Shown: positions 9,404 to 22,513, numbered from the stretch's first letter. The stretch is 64,000 nt of DNA from Auricularia sp. M13 (GCA_037042915.1 CM073201.1:2542001-2606000); one strand, 5' to 3'. Numbers and translations are program-made. The notes: generated by a model not told the origin, from the letters alone.

Positions 9404-12400
9404 ATGGCCGCTCACGACCGCACCAGCAAGTCCAAGCCCGAGGACTACACGACTTTCAAGTCGGCAGGCCCTGGCCTGTCGTCCGCCGCACAGCTCACCA
9501 AGGAGGGCCGCATCCAGTTCTCGCTGAAGCTCAAGAAGAAGCTGCCCGAGCTCCCTGCGAGAAGAGCCACCGTTTGCGAGTTTGGTGTCGACCCAGGACT
9601 TGCTGTTCGCCGTCAGGGACTGCGCGAGGATGGACGGGTTCCCCGGCTGTCTATTGTGATTATGATCGTTGGCAGCAGAGGTGCGTAGACTTGGATTCCT
9701 TGCGCGCCAGGCATTGGCTGACGAGGCCGCAATTTCAGGCGATGTACAGCCGTTTCTCGCGCTCGGGAAAGAGCTTGCACGACACGGACACCGCGTCCGA
9801 GTGGCAACGCACGGCACCTTCAGGAAATTTGTAACCGAAGCAGGTCTCGAGTTCTTTGACATTGGCGGCGATCCTGCGGAACTCATGAGCTACATGGTAC
9901 GAAGTACGTCCTGCTCTGCAATTCTGTGTGCTCTGCGTATGCTTATTTCCTTGCAGATCCCGGCCTGATGCCAGGATGGGCTTCCCTGACGAACGGTGAC
10001 ATTGGTCGGAAGCGCAAGACCATGGCCAAGATTATGGACGGCTGCTGGAAAGCGTGCTTCCAACCGGACGGCCCAAATGGGGCGCCGTTTGCTGCAGACG
10101 CCATCATCGCCAATCCTCCGTCTTTTGCTCATGTCCATTGCGCCGAGGCGTTGGGTATCCCACTGCTGATGTCCTTCAGTATGTTCACCCTTCTGACGAT
10201 CGAATTTGGCTCATGAAGCTTTGGATCATAGCCATGCCATGGTCTGCGACTACCGCCTTCCCGCATCCTCTTGTCAACGTCTCGAAGACAAATGCCGAGC
10301 CAGGGTTAACGAATTTCTTCAGCTATGCATTGGCCGAACTTCTCACGTGGCAAGGGTGCGTTCTATCGCGCTGCACCTCAGGCTATCAGGCTCACATGCC
10401 CGCAGATTAGGCGACCTTATCAACAAGTTTCGAGAACGACACCTGCAGCTAGAACCATTGTCGCCATGGGCCGGTGCAGGTCTCCTGGATCGGCTGAAGG
10501 TTCCCTGGACATACTGCTTTAGCCCAGAAATCGTCCCAAAGCCAGAGGACTGGACAAACCACATTGGTGAGTTAGACAATGCCATATTGGTTTCGTGTGC
10601 TGAGCGTCTGCTTTCGCAGATGTTGTTGGCTTCTATTTCTTGGATCTCGCCTCGGGCTACACCCCGCCACCAGACCTTGTCGCTTTCCTCCAAGCGGGTC
10701 CACCCCCAGTCTACATCGGCTTCGGATCTGTGGTCGTCGATAACCCCGACGAGCTGACGCAGACGATCTTCGAGGCGACACGCGTCGCAGGCGTCCGTGC
10801 ACTCGTCTCGCCCGGATGGGGTGGCATCGGCAGTACCAATATCCCGGAACACGTCTTCATCCTCCCTAATGTGCCGCATGACTGGCTGTTCAAGCACGTC
10901 GCGGCGGTATGCCACCACGGCGGCGCGGGCACGATGGCCATTGGGCTGCGCCTGGGCAAACCTACCATTATTGTACCGTTCTTTGGAGACCAGCCGTTCT
11001 GGGGGACCATGGTCCATAAAGCCGGCGCGGGCCCGGAGCCCATAAAGAAGGAGGACATGAGCGTCCAGCGGCTCGCCGACTCGATTCGCTTTTGCTTGAC
11101 CCCCGAGGCGCAACGGGCTGCTGAGGAAATGGGCGAGAAAATACGCGCGTCGGTGCGTACCATGAAATTGGAAGTGTGCGCAGCTGAGTTAATTCACGGA
11201 TCATCCTGCAGGGTGGCGTAGACGCTGGTGTGCGCTCATTCCACCAGCACTTACCCGTGATGAACATGCGCTGCGACCTCTGTCCCGACCGACTCGCCGT
11301 CTGGTGGAGCACGAAACACGTACGTTCGATCGTAGTACACATGCCATTGCGTACAAGCCTAACCAGCTCCCAGTGCCTCAAGCTCAGCGCATACGCCGCG
11401 CAAATCCTGTGTGAAACGAACCTACTCAAGATGAAGGACCTCGACCTCCACCGTGCAAAGGAATACTCCAGCCGCCCTCAATACTCAGATCCGATTTCTG
11501 GCGGCATCATCGAGTTCTTCCGTCTCGCTGTGGACGCGCAAGCGAGCTTTGCGCGCATCGTTCAGTGCGTTCATTAGCTCTGTGCCCCACCCTGTATGCC
11601 TGACATCATCGCTATCTCCAGCTCGCCCGTCAGAGCCGTTGTAAACACTACCATTGCCATTCCGCGAGGGCTCGTGATGATGCTAGACGGCGTCAACGAG
11701 GGCTTGCGCAATACTCCGACATTGTGGGGCACCAAGGTGCACACGCCTGGTAAAGTCACCAACTGGAAAAGCGGGATGGTAGAAGGCGGGAAGGTGCGCA
11801 ATTTCGTCCTCATGACAGCGAGATAGACTGGCTGACACTGTTACAGGAATTTTACTATGGTTTCCGCAATGGTATCGGCGGTCTTGTCATGGAGCCTTAC
11901 AGGGGTGCGAAGAAAGAGGGCGTAAAGGGCTTTATCAAAGGCAGCGCTGCAAGTTGTGAGCTTAATGTGCCACGCATGCTATTCCCTGCTCATTACTCTC
12001 ATCAGACGTCAACGCGACTATCCAACCTTTTGCTGGTACACAATATCGCTTCTTGGTGTGCTAATGCTAATCATGGTTTAGGGATGTTCGGTATTGTGTC
12101 AAAACCTATGCACGGTGCATGGCTGTCCTTGCTGAACGCGAATGACGGCCCGTCGCTCGAGGAACAGTTGCGCGCGATGCGGACGAGCCAGGGTATTGAA
12201 GAATTCAATGCGGCCACGACGAGGGAGCGCTCTGCTGTCATCGACAAGTTCCGCCACGCGAGCTCAAAGGAACAGATGAAGCTGCGGCGGAAAGCCATGG
12301 AGGAGATCATCAAGGCCGCCCTCACGCAAGGTGAACTGCAAGCTAGCGCACTGCCTGACGTCCCGGCGGACGCCAGCAGCTCCTTCGCCACCATGACACC

Positions 12401-13094
12401 CTCTGCCTCTGCATCTGGCTCGGAACCGGCGACACCGCGAAGCTTTCCTCCCCAGCCACACCATCTGCAAGGTCCCAGCAGGGCCTCAGAGTCTTCCTCG
12501 TGTCATTCCCACGAGAATTCAACGGATGAGCTCATGCCTCCGACGCTGCATCGACGCGCACGCCCGCCACCTTCGCCACGCTCATCGGGCTCGACGAATC
12601 TAGATTGGCCACCAGTCAATGTCTCGCGCTCTCCGGCCAGCTCATTAGGACCGCTCCCAAACCGAGCTTCAGGCTCTACGTTGGGGTACTCATACGAGGA
12701 CTCGCCCGACTCTGAGCTCGCGCCGCCGTCTTTCCCACCGCGCAGGCCATCCCCGTCGCCTCGAGCTTCCACTTCGGGCACAAGTTGGCCCGCGGACCAC
12801 AAGATAACGCGCTCACCAGAATTGTCGCCGGTGTCTCTTCCAGCGGAGGCGTCTGCATCGTCCCCGAGTGACTGGACAGCAGACGACGAGGCGCGCTTCG
12901 AAAAACAGCTCGAGGAGGCCCGCATCCGTTCGCTGGAGGAGAATGCGCGGACAAGCAAGGGCGCTGATGCGCTGTTCGAACACGACATGGAGCTCGCCAT
13001 GTCGCAATCTCGGGGAGACCAGCATCGGCTGATACACGCGTTGGAGGCATGGGCGGAGAATGGCGACGAGGCGTTACCCAAGTACGAGGCTTGA
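9404..13094 (+). CDS. Sterol glucosyltransferase-like UGT (gene 1)
   Basis: Twelve exons: 9404-9680, 9739-9903, 9957-10178, 10232-10355, 10406-10566, 10620-11152, 11212-11319, 11374-11564, 11622-11793, 11847-11955, 12007-12036, 12082-13094. They sum to 3105 nt (1034 aa), all GT-AG. The GT28-type N-domain begins at IVIMIVGSRGDVQPFLALG; the C-domain has the UDP-sugar signature HHGGAGTMAIGLRLGKPTI followed by PFFGDQPFWG. These are hallmarks of the ATG26/UGT80 sterol 3-beta-glucosyltransferase group, which transfers glucose from UDP-glucose to sterols. Unlike yeast ATG26, no PH or GRAM domain is evident. The last ~340 residues are Ser/Pro-rich and end with two short acidic helices resembling ubiquitin-interacting motifs. 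Paralogue of gene 2, 430 bp downstream. Confidence 0.88.
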
Positions 13095-13526
13095 GAGCTT
13101 GGGACCAGGACAATATATTGCATTTCATCTAGAGTCCGTTGGATCACAGTCGTTAGACGTTGTTAGCTTACATACTTGCACTAATTATTGAATGATAATT
13201 TCGCAACTGTGTCTTTCCTGTAATCGCGATGCATCATAGTTTCCATAAAGATACTGTTCCTTCATTAAGTATCTACACTCTGTCCTGGCTATTCGAGACG
13301 CTGGGTATTACGCTGAGACGATGAGAGAGTACTCCGAGTCGAGAACTCACGGAAGTGGGGATACGGGCGGCAAGGCCGTCGATCTCTCCGCAGTCCGTTC
13401 AACGTGAACTGCGCCTTCCCGCTCCCATGCCTAAATACGACCCGCATTCCTCATGGGTATGTCAAGCCCAAAGTCGCAGCAATCCTTGCTCTCTATTCTG
13501 GTCGACGATTCGGTGATTGCAGTACA
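13095..13526. other. Spacer between the glycosyltransferase genes
   Basis: Presumed 3' UTR of gene 1 and promoter of gene 2. No TATA box or other feature is obvious. Confidence 0.4.
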
Positions 13527-16500
13527 ATGTCGGCGGCCAGTACGACCCGCACGATGACGGCAACGCCTGAGCTAGACGACTACACAACCTTTAAGTCCGC
13601 TGGACAGGGTCTGGCGTCGGTTGCTACGGTGAATAAGGAGGGCCGCATTCTCTTCTCGCTCGACTTGCAGAAACCGCTGCCACCGCTCCCCGCTCATGCC
13701 AATCGTATCGAGGAGTTCGGTGTCGACCCGAGCTTATCCTGCAGCGAGCCAGGACTTGGGCTACCTGAACATGGGACGGTCCCTCGAATGAACATCGTCA
13801 TTATGATTGTGGGCAGCAGAGGTTCGTCGCTCATCCTTGGATCGAACAAGAGCTGAATAGGCCCGCCTTCAGGCGATGTGCAACCGTTTCTCGCTCTTGG
13901 GAAAGAACTTGCAAAATATGGACATCGAATTCGCATTGCGACACATGGCAATTTCAGGAACTTCGTGACGGATGCTAAATTGGAGTTCTTCGACATTGGT
14001 GGTGACCCCGCAGAGCTCATGAGCTACATGGTTCGAAGTAAGCTACGCAGGCTGTCTCGTGGTTCATCATGCTCATCAGGCATAGATCCTGGTCTCATAC
14101 CTGGATGGACATCCCTCACTAATGGTGACATCGGGCGAAAGCGCAAGAGCATGGCCAACATTCTCGATGGTTGCTGGAAGGCTTGCTTTACTCCGGATGG
14201 ACCTGAAGGACGACCCTTCGCTGCAGATGCCATAATCGCCAATCCACCCTCCTTTGCTCACATTCACTGCGCCGAGGCGCTGGGGGTACCACTGTTGATG
14301 TCTTTCAGTCAGTTCCCGCCGTTTTGGGACGCGTCCATGTTTAACCTTTACCTTAGCCATGCCCTGGTCGGCGACTGGATCGTTCCCACACCCTCTTGTG
14401 AACATCACGAAGACGAACGCAGAGCCTGGCATCACCAACTATATGAGCTATGCGCTTGCTGAGCTGCTGACATGGCAAGGGTAGATCCTTTCCATGCCTC
14501 TGTCAGTCAACATAGTCTAATGTGCTGAGTAGGTTGGGCGACCTTGTCAACAAGTTCCGCGAAAGACGTTTGCGTCTCGAGCCCTTGTCCCCGTGGGCGG
14601 GACCTGGCTTATTAGATCGTCTGCGGGTGCCCTGGACATACTGTTTCAGTCCTCAAATTGTCCCAAAGCCTATGGACTGGTCCAACCACATCGGTACGAG
14701 TGAACGTCGCATTGTCCTCGTATTTATCTCAACATGGGAATATAGATGTCGTTGGGTTTTATTTCTTGGATTTGGCTACGGGGTACACGCCTCCGGAGGA
14801 CCTGGTCGCCTTTCTCAGGGCCGGTCCACCTCCCGTTTACATTGGGTTAATCAATCCCCTCTGCGACGACAGCCGGCGCTGAACATGCACCTCCCGCAGA
14901 TTCGGCTCGGTCGTCGTCGACAAACCCGAGCAGCTAACGCAAACGATCTTCGAGGCCACCCGCTTAGCAGGTGTCCGCGCGCTCGTCTCGCCGGGCTGGG
15001 GCGGAATCGGCGGCACGCACATTCCGGAGCACATCTTCATCCTGCCTAACGTCCCGCACGACTGGCTATTCAAGCACGTCGCGGCGGTATGCCACCATGG
15101 CGGTGCGGGCACGATGGCCATCGGACTGCACCTGGGAAAGCCTACAATTATCGTGCCGTTCTTTGGCGATCAGCCGTTCTGGGGGACCATGGTCCACCGC
15201 GCGGGCGCAGGGCCAGAACCGATTGAGCAGAAGAAGCTCACTGCAGAGCGGCTTGCGGACGCCATTCGATTCTGTTTGACGCCCCAAGCGCAGCGCGCGG
15301 CCGAGGAGATGGGAGCCCAGATTCGTGCAGCCGTGAGTTGCGAAGCACAGATCAACGTTCGTCCCTAGCTCATCCGTTCGTATTGTTGGCAGAGCGGCGT
15401 ACCGGCTGGTGTGCAGTCCTTTAACCAACATATGCCCGTGTTGAACATGCGTTGCGACATCTGTCCTGATCGCGCGGCCGTGTGGTGGAGCACCAAGCAT
15501 GTTCGTCTTCCGGGTCTTTGCCAGAAGGACTCTAATGATTTTTGTACAGTGCCTCAAGCTCAGCGCGTACGCCGCACAGGTGCTCTGCGAGAATAAGCTC
15601 CTCAAGCTTAAAGACCTGGATCTTCACCGTGCAAAGGAGTACGTCAGTCGGCCAGGATACACCGATCCGTTGTCTGGCGGCCTCATCGAGACCTTCCGCC
15701 TGGCGATCGATGCGCCGGCAAGCATGGCGCGCGCTTTTCAGTACGCACTGGCCCTCACGTCCTGCGCCTACCATGATTAAGTGTATTCCCCCAGCTCGCC
15801 TGTAGAGGCTGTCATCAACACGTCTGTGGCCATCCCGCGCGGTCTCGTCATGATCTTCGACTCTATGAACGAGGGCTTCCGGAATATGCCTGCGCTTTGG
15901 GCTACGGAGATTCGACCTGCGGGCAGGATCACAGGCTGGAAGAGTGGGATGGCGGAAGGTGGGAAGGTGAGTATAAGACGGCGATTCAGAGTCGCGACAT
16001 GTCGCTCAGCATCCTCCGAAGGAATTCTTTTGGGGATTTGCTAGCCCAATCGGTGGCCTGGTGATGGAACCATACAAACGCACGAGGAAAGAGGTAAGTC
16101 AGATCGTGCGGTTCGCGTTAACCTTTGTCTGATGCCCATTGTAGGGTTGGAAAGGCTTTTTCAAAGGCATCCCAGCTAGCTGTATGTATACAGCTGCGCC
16201 AACGTCGATTGTGCTCACGAGGAAGGTTTATAGATGCTAACCTCGTTGTGCAACCATTTGCTGGTGTGTGCAGTCCTTGTAATGTTGAGAAAGGCGTTTA
16301 TTAATTACATGGGATAGGAATCTTTGGGATCATGTCCAAACCGTTGCATGGGGCGTGGCGGTCAGCACGAGGCAGCAGTGGCCCATCGCTCGTGGAACAG
16401 CTGCGCGCTGTCCGTACGCACCAGGGCCAGGAGGAATTCGAGGCCGCCACTGCTGGGGAGCGGTCTGTCGTTGTCGACAATTTCCGCGCTGCGTGCACCA

Positions 16501-17198
16501 AGGAGCAGACGAAGGCGCGCCGGAAAGCCATGCAGCAAATGATCGCGGCTGCCCTGAAGAAAGGGACACTCAAGGCCGGCGCAATGCCCGACATCCCGGC
16601 GAAGCCACAGGACGACGTGGGCTCGTTTGACGCTGGCTCGAATGGGCGCGCTGGCGCGTCGTCGCCGAAAGAGGACGGTTCAGAAGATTTATCGAGTCGC
16701 AGTTCGACGGCTGCATCGTGGGTCTCGCACGACGAACTCAAGGCCCCGCCGTTCTCGTGGACGGCGCCGCCGACGCCGAGCGGATCGGCAGCACCGGATT
16801 CGTGGCCTGCAGGCCCCTCCAAACTCCCGCCGTTCGCGTCGGCGCCGCCGACTCCGAGCGGGTCCGGGGCGCCAGATCCGTGGCTCCTCGACACTGAGCT
16901 TTCCAGCGGTACTGCTGCGGCTGCTTTCAGTTCGGCAGCGCCGCTTGAAGGCGACCAGAAGAAACGGAACGTGCTTCGTAAAGCGAAAGGCAAGGCGCCC
17001 ACGGTGCTTCGGAAGCCACATCGACTCGGAAAGGAAACGCGGGTGGCCCATGAGGAGAGTGTCAACGCGAAGCTAGAGATCGAGACAGAGATGGCGATGA
17101 GGCGGGCAATGGAGGAGCGGCGGCTGATTCAGGCGATGGAAGAGTGGGTGGACATGGGCGACGAGCTCGTCCCACCGCACCATACATACCAGCCTTGA
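13527..17198 (+). CDS. Sterol glucosyltransferase-like UGT (gene 2)
   Basis: Fourteen exons: 13527-13821, 13873-14037, 14086-14307, 14357-14480, 14533-14693, 14746-14845, 14900-15332, 15393-15500, 15550-15740, 15795-15966, 16022-16093, 16145-16181, 16234-16263, 16318-17198. They sum to 2991 nt (996 aa), all GT-AG. Domains match gene 1: GDVQPFLALGKELAKYGHR in the N-domain and HHGGAGTMAIGLHLGKPTI in the sugar-nucleotide site. Eleven introns are shared in position with gene 1. Two, at 14846-14899 and 16094-16144, are absent there. The Pro-rich tail differs: it has a repeated block around APPTPSGSAAPDSW and lacks the clear UIM-like motifs. In-frame ATG codons upstream at 13404 or beyond are possible but do not align with gene 1. 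Confidence 0.88.
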
Positions 17199-17388
17199 CT
17201 AGAATCGTTGTATACAGAACGCGGACTGTCTTTCACTATGTCTCATTTAGAATCAGACCGGAGTTGTTTTGCTCTGGCCGAGAAAAGCGATCGCATTGCA
17301 ATCGGGTTTGGGCAATTTACCCGCGACGTGGCTCGGCGTTTTCAGCGCTTATAGCGCTCAGCCGCGAACCGCCACCTCGCTCGATGCC

Positions 17389-18884
17389 ATGGACATAGAC
17401 ACTCGCACTGCGCTCGTCAATGCGCTCGTCTACGCGCCGTTCTCTGCGGCGCTGCCGCTGCCATTCCGCGTAATGGCGCTGGGCGGAATTGGCATCCTGG
17501 CGTGGGCGACGAACCTGCACCTGCTGCACCTGCTCGGCATCGACACCGGGCTCGCGCTCGACATTCGAATACAGGACAAGGGCCGCACGACCTATGCTCA
17601 CCCGTCAACGCTCTACCGTCCCGTGTATCGAATATTCTTTGCCTATGCCGCCTGGGTCTTCGCGGGCTGGGTGCTCTTCCGCGTCGCGTGCGCCGGTGGC
17701 ATGGACGCGGTGGACAGCTACAAATGGATTGCGGTGCTCACGATGCTGGGTCTAATTGTCGGTCTGCTTATGCCAGTCAATGCGGTCTCGCTGCGGGAGC
17801 GCATTGCGTTTTGCACGTGAGTACGCGCTCGACGGCGCTCGCTGCGAGTTTCTTACAGTCTTTACAGTGCGGTCAAGCGCTGCTTTACCTCGCCGACTAC
17901 CCAGCCGGTCTTCTTCTGCGACGTGGTGCTTGCGGACGTCTTCACGTCGTTTGCCAAGGTCTTCGGCGACGTGTGGATGACAGCTGCTATGTTGCTGCCA
18001 GGAGGCTCGCTGAAGGCCCTTCCCGTCTTCGCGGGCAAATGGGAGTGGGCCGTGCCCTGCATGATGAGGTGCGCGCTCCGTTGCCCGCTGTCTGCACTAT
18101 GCCAGTGCCTGACGCTCCCTGTCCAGTCTCCCATATGCCATACGGTTACGGCAGTGTCTTGTCGACTACCTTGGCTCCAACCGCCAGAACACGACCGCGC
18201 TCGCGAATGCCGTCAAGTACGCGACCGCGTTCCCCGTTATCTTCCTTTCAGCCATGCAGATCGTGCCCGTGGATGAGCAGGGAAACCCTGATGCCGACTG
18301 GCGCCGGGACAGTAACCTCTGGCGCATCTGGTGCGTGCAAATACATCCATACGGCTGCGCTGAATGGTAGACTGACGCTGAGCAGGCTTCTTTCCGTCGC
18401 CGTCAACTCGCTCTACTCGTTCTGGTGGGACGTGACGAACGACTGGGGCCTCAGCATATTACGTGGACCCGGTTCCCCAGTGCTCGTACTCCCGCCTTCG
18501 CCGACGACGTATGCGCGTACTCACTCGCCCTCGCCTCTGCCCTCGCGCGCGGCTTCGCCCTTCGGCTTCATCCGCGGAGAGACGCCCTACGGCCTGCGCT
18601 CGACGCTCCTCTTCCCCGACACGATGATGTACTACCTCGCGGTGAACCTGAACCTTGTGCTGCGCTTCACCTGGTCGCTCAAGCTCAGTGCGCATCTGCA
18701 CTCGCTCACCGAGCTCGAGCATGGCATCTTCATGATGGAGGCGCTCGAGATCCTTCGCCGCTGGGTCTGGGTGTTCTTCCGCGTTGAGTGGGAGCTCATA
18801 AAAAAGGGCAATGTCCGCGCTGGGGATGAGGTTCCCATGCGCTTTACCTCGCGGAATGGGGGCCCGGAGATACACAGTCCCTGA
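17389..18884 (+). CDS. EXS-domain membrane protein, ERD1-like
   Basis: Four exons: 17389-17816, 17868-18068, 18127-18330, 18386-18884, summing to 1332 nt (443 aa). It has several hydrophobic helices and the EXS signature: FCDVVLADVFTSFAKVFGD, then YLGSNRQNTTALANAVKY, SLYSFWWDVTNDWGL, and FRVEWELIKKGN near the end. EXS is the C-terminal part of SYG1/XPR1 phosphate exporters. The length without an SPX domain matches yeast ERD1, a Golgi protein needed for ER-protein retention and phosphate recycling from glycosylation. The loop after DWGL is a low-complexity Pro/Ser stretch that differs from the usual sequence; an extra intron there cannot be ruled out. Confidence 0.85.
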
Positions 18885-19228
18885 CGTTTATAGTGTACGA
18901 TCCTAGAAGTTTTTTTGGTTTCTTGCCTTTGCTCATTGGTGGACACTTTATTAGATTAGTTGCTGCTGCTCTTTCTCGCCCACTTCTCGCCCCCTGCCAA
19001 TAACATCATGCCGTGGAGAGCGAGACTCCGTACCCTGCTCTTGAAAATTGTTCCACTTCGCATGGCATCTTCGACTGCCGGTGCGAGCTTAGAACGCATG
19101 AGGGCCGTGAAGACCGCGCATTACGGTAACCGGCCAGAGTCACGTCGCTGCAGAGGCCGCGTGAAACGGAGTCAGCGATCTTCAAAATCCAAGATTGAGT
19201 GCGCCAATGTACATAGTAGACAGAATGG
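18885..19228. other. Convergent intergenic space
   Basis: 3' regions of the EXS gene and BCS1. No other feature seen. Confidence 0.4.
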
Positions 19229-20826
19229 TCATCGGTCAGTCCGCGGGCGTTCGAAGAATATCTCGTCGAGGACAGAACGCTCGAGCGCTTCTGGTAATGG
19301 GTGACGAATGAAATGGCCCTGAAGCGCAGCCATGCTGGTGTACCGCCCGTCAGACGCATGGCGCGCCACGGCGCTGGCGAGTTCGTCGGCTCCGGGCGTG
19401 GTCGCGCCAAAGAACTGCTCGAAATATCGCCGTGCCTGCGCCGGCGTCGCGTCGCCCAGGTATTCGACGACGTCGACGCGTCCCGGACGTATCAGCGCGG
19501 GGTCCAGGCGGTCGAGATGGTTCGTGGTGAGGAATAGGACGCGCTCCTCTCCACTCGCCACGCCGTCCAGCGCGTTCAGAAACCCGGAAAAGGTGACCGA
19601 GGATTGGTATCTGGAATCTGCGTCAGCGTTGTATGGGTTGGCATATTTCACACGCACCCGTCCTCGGTAACCTGTACCCGCTTGTTGAACGCTGCGTCGA
19701 CGTCCTCCATGAGAAGGATGCTGCGATCAGGTAAATTCGACAGAATGTAGTTCAGCCGGTCGTCGGTAAGCCCGCGCTCGGCGAGGTTCAGAATGCAAAT
19801 CTCGTAATTGAAAGCGCCTGCGAGCGCACGAATGAAGGACGATTTGCCACTGCCGGGCGGGCCATGTAATAGGTACCCGCGACGATAGGGGATGCCTGGA
19901 ATAACGCTAATGAGCTCGTGGGATGTCACATTTGCCAGGTCCCTTACCGCGGTCCGCGTACCAGCTTTTACGCGCAATAAAGCTGGATAGGTCGGCTTGT
20001 ATCCGTTCAGAGATGCCGGTGTCGAGAACGACGCTCGGCAGGGGACGCTTGTCTCGAGGAAGGCCGAAGGGGCGCCACTCGAGCCCATGCGGGGTGCGTA
20101 TTATGAGCTTGCCTTCCATCGAACCTAATGCCAGAGTCCGGGCTTCCGAGAGAAGTGCCGTGAACAGGTTGCGATCCCGGGCCAGCGTCGTGAGCGTTAC
20201 GGTTTCCCAGACGGGTCCCTGCAGCATGGTACCGCTCTTTACTTCTCGTTCGCGATGAACCTGAAGGAAGGCTAAGCCATGGGTTGGGAGGACGAGCGAC
20301 AATCGTACCTGGAACCAGGCGCCGCGATATTGAAAGTAATGGTTGCCCAGGCCAGCAACGAAGCCGAAGGCCACGTCCGGTGTCGCGTGCTCGCGAACCT
20401 GGTGCACGGACGTCTGCAGGCTCAGCTGCGGACTTCGACTCCAGCGTGCGGCGATGCCCTTCTGCTCCTTCTGGGCTTTGGCCATCCAGGAGAGGAACCA
20501 AGCATAGCCGGGGTCGCGGTTGGAAATTTCCAGCGAGACGAGCATTCGTCGTCGTGCCAGCGTCAACGCGGCCACCGAACCGCGTTTCAGAGCTTGTAAG
20601 CCTACGCCTACGCCCTATACTAGGAATATAAGCGCGTATGTAGCTTGGCTGGCAACCTTTGACGCGCCATAAGGCCGAAGCCTGCAGAAAAGTACGGACT
20701 GAAAAGATGTGAGCTCTGCTGACATTGCGAGGCAGAGGCGTACTTCGAAGTCAGGGCATCTGTCCACGACGCCTGGGTCGCTGTGGCAATAGTTGTTGTC
20801 ACGGCATCGGACGACGGCGAGCTCAT
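19229..20826 (-). CDS. BCS1: Mitochondrial chaperone BCS1 (AAA ATPase)
   Basis: Split gene starting at ATG 20826 (an in-frame GTG lies five codons upstream). The N-terminus includes [11 protein letters not shown], the membrane segment of the BCS1 N-domain, followed by a long exon with [20 protein letters not shown] and [19 protein letters not shown]. Then [20 protein letters not shown] carries the Walker A motif. [12 protein letters not shown] is Walker [16 protein letters not shown] and [17 protein letters not shown] are sensor and arginine-finger regions. Introns fall after YADR and VTEDG; a third near 20660 is approximate. BCS1 translocates the folded Rieske Fe-S protein across the inner membrane for complex III assembly. 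The sequence matches yeast BCS1 closely in motif order and spacing. Confidence 0.9.
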
Positions 20827-20999
20827 TGACTTCGAGCGCACGCGAGCTCTGAGGGAGGGGTCAGCGGAGCTCGAAAGCGCGCCATCCTTCGAGTCATGAC
20901 CGATCGGAGAGCGCTACGGACCTAACGCGACTCCTCATATTCCTGTCATCACGCAGCATAAGCCCCCTTCACTGAAACTCCAGCAGGTCATCGTCCACA
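20827..20999. promoter_or_regulatory. Divergent promoter BCS1 / MFS transporter
   Basis: Only 173 bp separate the start codons of BCS1 (minus) and the MFS gene (plus), so the two presumably share a bidirectional promoter. I see no clear TATA box. Confidence 0.5.
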
Positions 21000-22513
21000 A
21001 TGTCAGGAGAGACCAGGATGCAACGAGAACAGCCGACGCCTGACCTCGAGTTGGAGGAGCTCCGAACGACAGAGCACGACCAGCCGGGCCTCAGTTCAAG
21101 CCGGCATGAATCAAAAACGAAACGGGCTTGCGTTCTGATTGGCAACGCGTTGCTGCAGCTGCCAATATGGGGTATGTAGGGTTCTCGTACGAAACCCCGG
21201 ACTCAATCATGCGAAAAGGCTTCGCAATGAGCTATGGCATCTTCCAGGAATACTTTTCCGCCAACTGGACGCTCTCAGGAAGCCGTGGGCTCACCGGCAT
21301 AATCGGGACGACGTTCAACGGGGTCATGTACATGGCCATGCCCTTCCTCTTCGCCCTGTTCGCCAAGCGATGGGCGCGCTGGCGGCGGGCGGCGGCTTTC
21401 GGCGGCGTGGTGCTCACCTGCGCGAGCTTCCTCCTGTCCTCGCTCAGCACCGACGTCTGGCACCTGATCGCGACGCAGGGCGTGCTGGCGGCCCTGGGCT
21501 GCGCGCTCGTCTACAGCCCGACGACGCTCGCGCTGGGCGAGTGGTTCGGGGAGAGCGGCAACCGTGCGCTCGCGTACGGCGTCACGCTCTCGTGCAAGAA
21601 CATTGTCGGCTCCGCGTGCCCGTTCCTCTTGCGCGTCCTGCTGGACCGGTACGGTTTCCGCAATGCTGTGAGGATATGGACTGCGCTCGTCGCTGCGTCG
21701 GGCATCCCCGCCCTCTTCCTCATACCGGCCCACCAGCCCTCTGGTCTCGCCAGCGGCGGCGCCTCCCATGCCGCGCGGAAGGTGCCCTGGCACTTCCTGC
21801 GCCACAAGACCATCTACATCTACACCCTGGCCATCGTGCTGCAGAGCTCCGGGTACGGCATCCCGCAGACGTACCTGAACACCTATGCGCACGACGTCGC
21901 GCGGCTGTCGCAGACGTCCGCCACGCTCCTCCTCACCATATTCAACCTCCCGGGGATCATCTCCTCGTCTTTCTTCGGCTACCTGAGCAGCAGCAAAAGC
22001 AGCACTGGCAACAACAACGACAACGGAAATACCACTGGAAGATACAAAAACGTCTTCAAGCTGCCCCTCTCCGCCGCGTCAGCAACCTCCATCTCAGCCA
22101 TCGGCTCCGCCCTCGCCACGTTCCTCTTCTGGGGCCTCACGACGCAGGGCAGCATGGCGCTGTTGTGCCTGTTCTCCATCAGCTTTGGCTTCTTTGCGGG
22201 CGGGTACTCGGGCACGTGGGGCGGCGTGCTGGACGAGCTGGAGCGCGAGGCGCGCGACAGCAATGAGGCCGTCGACGCGGGCGTGCTGTATGGCCTGCTG
22301 AACGGCGCCAGGGGTATCGGGTACGTTAGCGGAGGACTGGTCGGCGTTCCGCTGCTCAAGGCCGGCATGGGAGGCTCGTCGTCGTCCGCGCTCGGCGGGG
22401 CGTTTGGATATGGCACGGCTTATGGGCCGCTGATTATTTTCACGGGCCTGTCGTCGGTGTTTGGAGGGTGGGCTGTGGTGTGGAAGTGGAGGAAATTGGT
22501 GTGTCTGAGCTGA
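21000..22513 (+). CDS. MFS transporter, monocarboxylate-porter type
   Basis: Two exons, 21000-21171 and 21219-22513, summing to 1467 nt (488 aa). After a hydrophilic N-terminus rich in Glu and Thr come about 12 hydrophobic helices: GFAMSYGIFQEYF (helix 1 region), GTTFNGVMYMAMPFLFALFA, GALGCALVYSPTTLALGEWF and SCKNIVGSACPFLLRVLLDR. A variable cytoplasmic loop rich in Ser and Asn (SSSKSSTGNNNDNGNTTG) separates the helix bundles. This is the layout of fungal MCT/MCH-like transporters of the plasma membrane; the substrate is not predictable. Divergent from BCS1. Confidence 0.88.

Noticed and set aside
21139-22266. 375-codon Arg/His-rich open frame
   Set aside because: Plus-one shadow of the MFS transporter.
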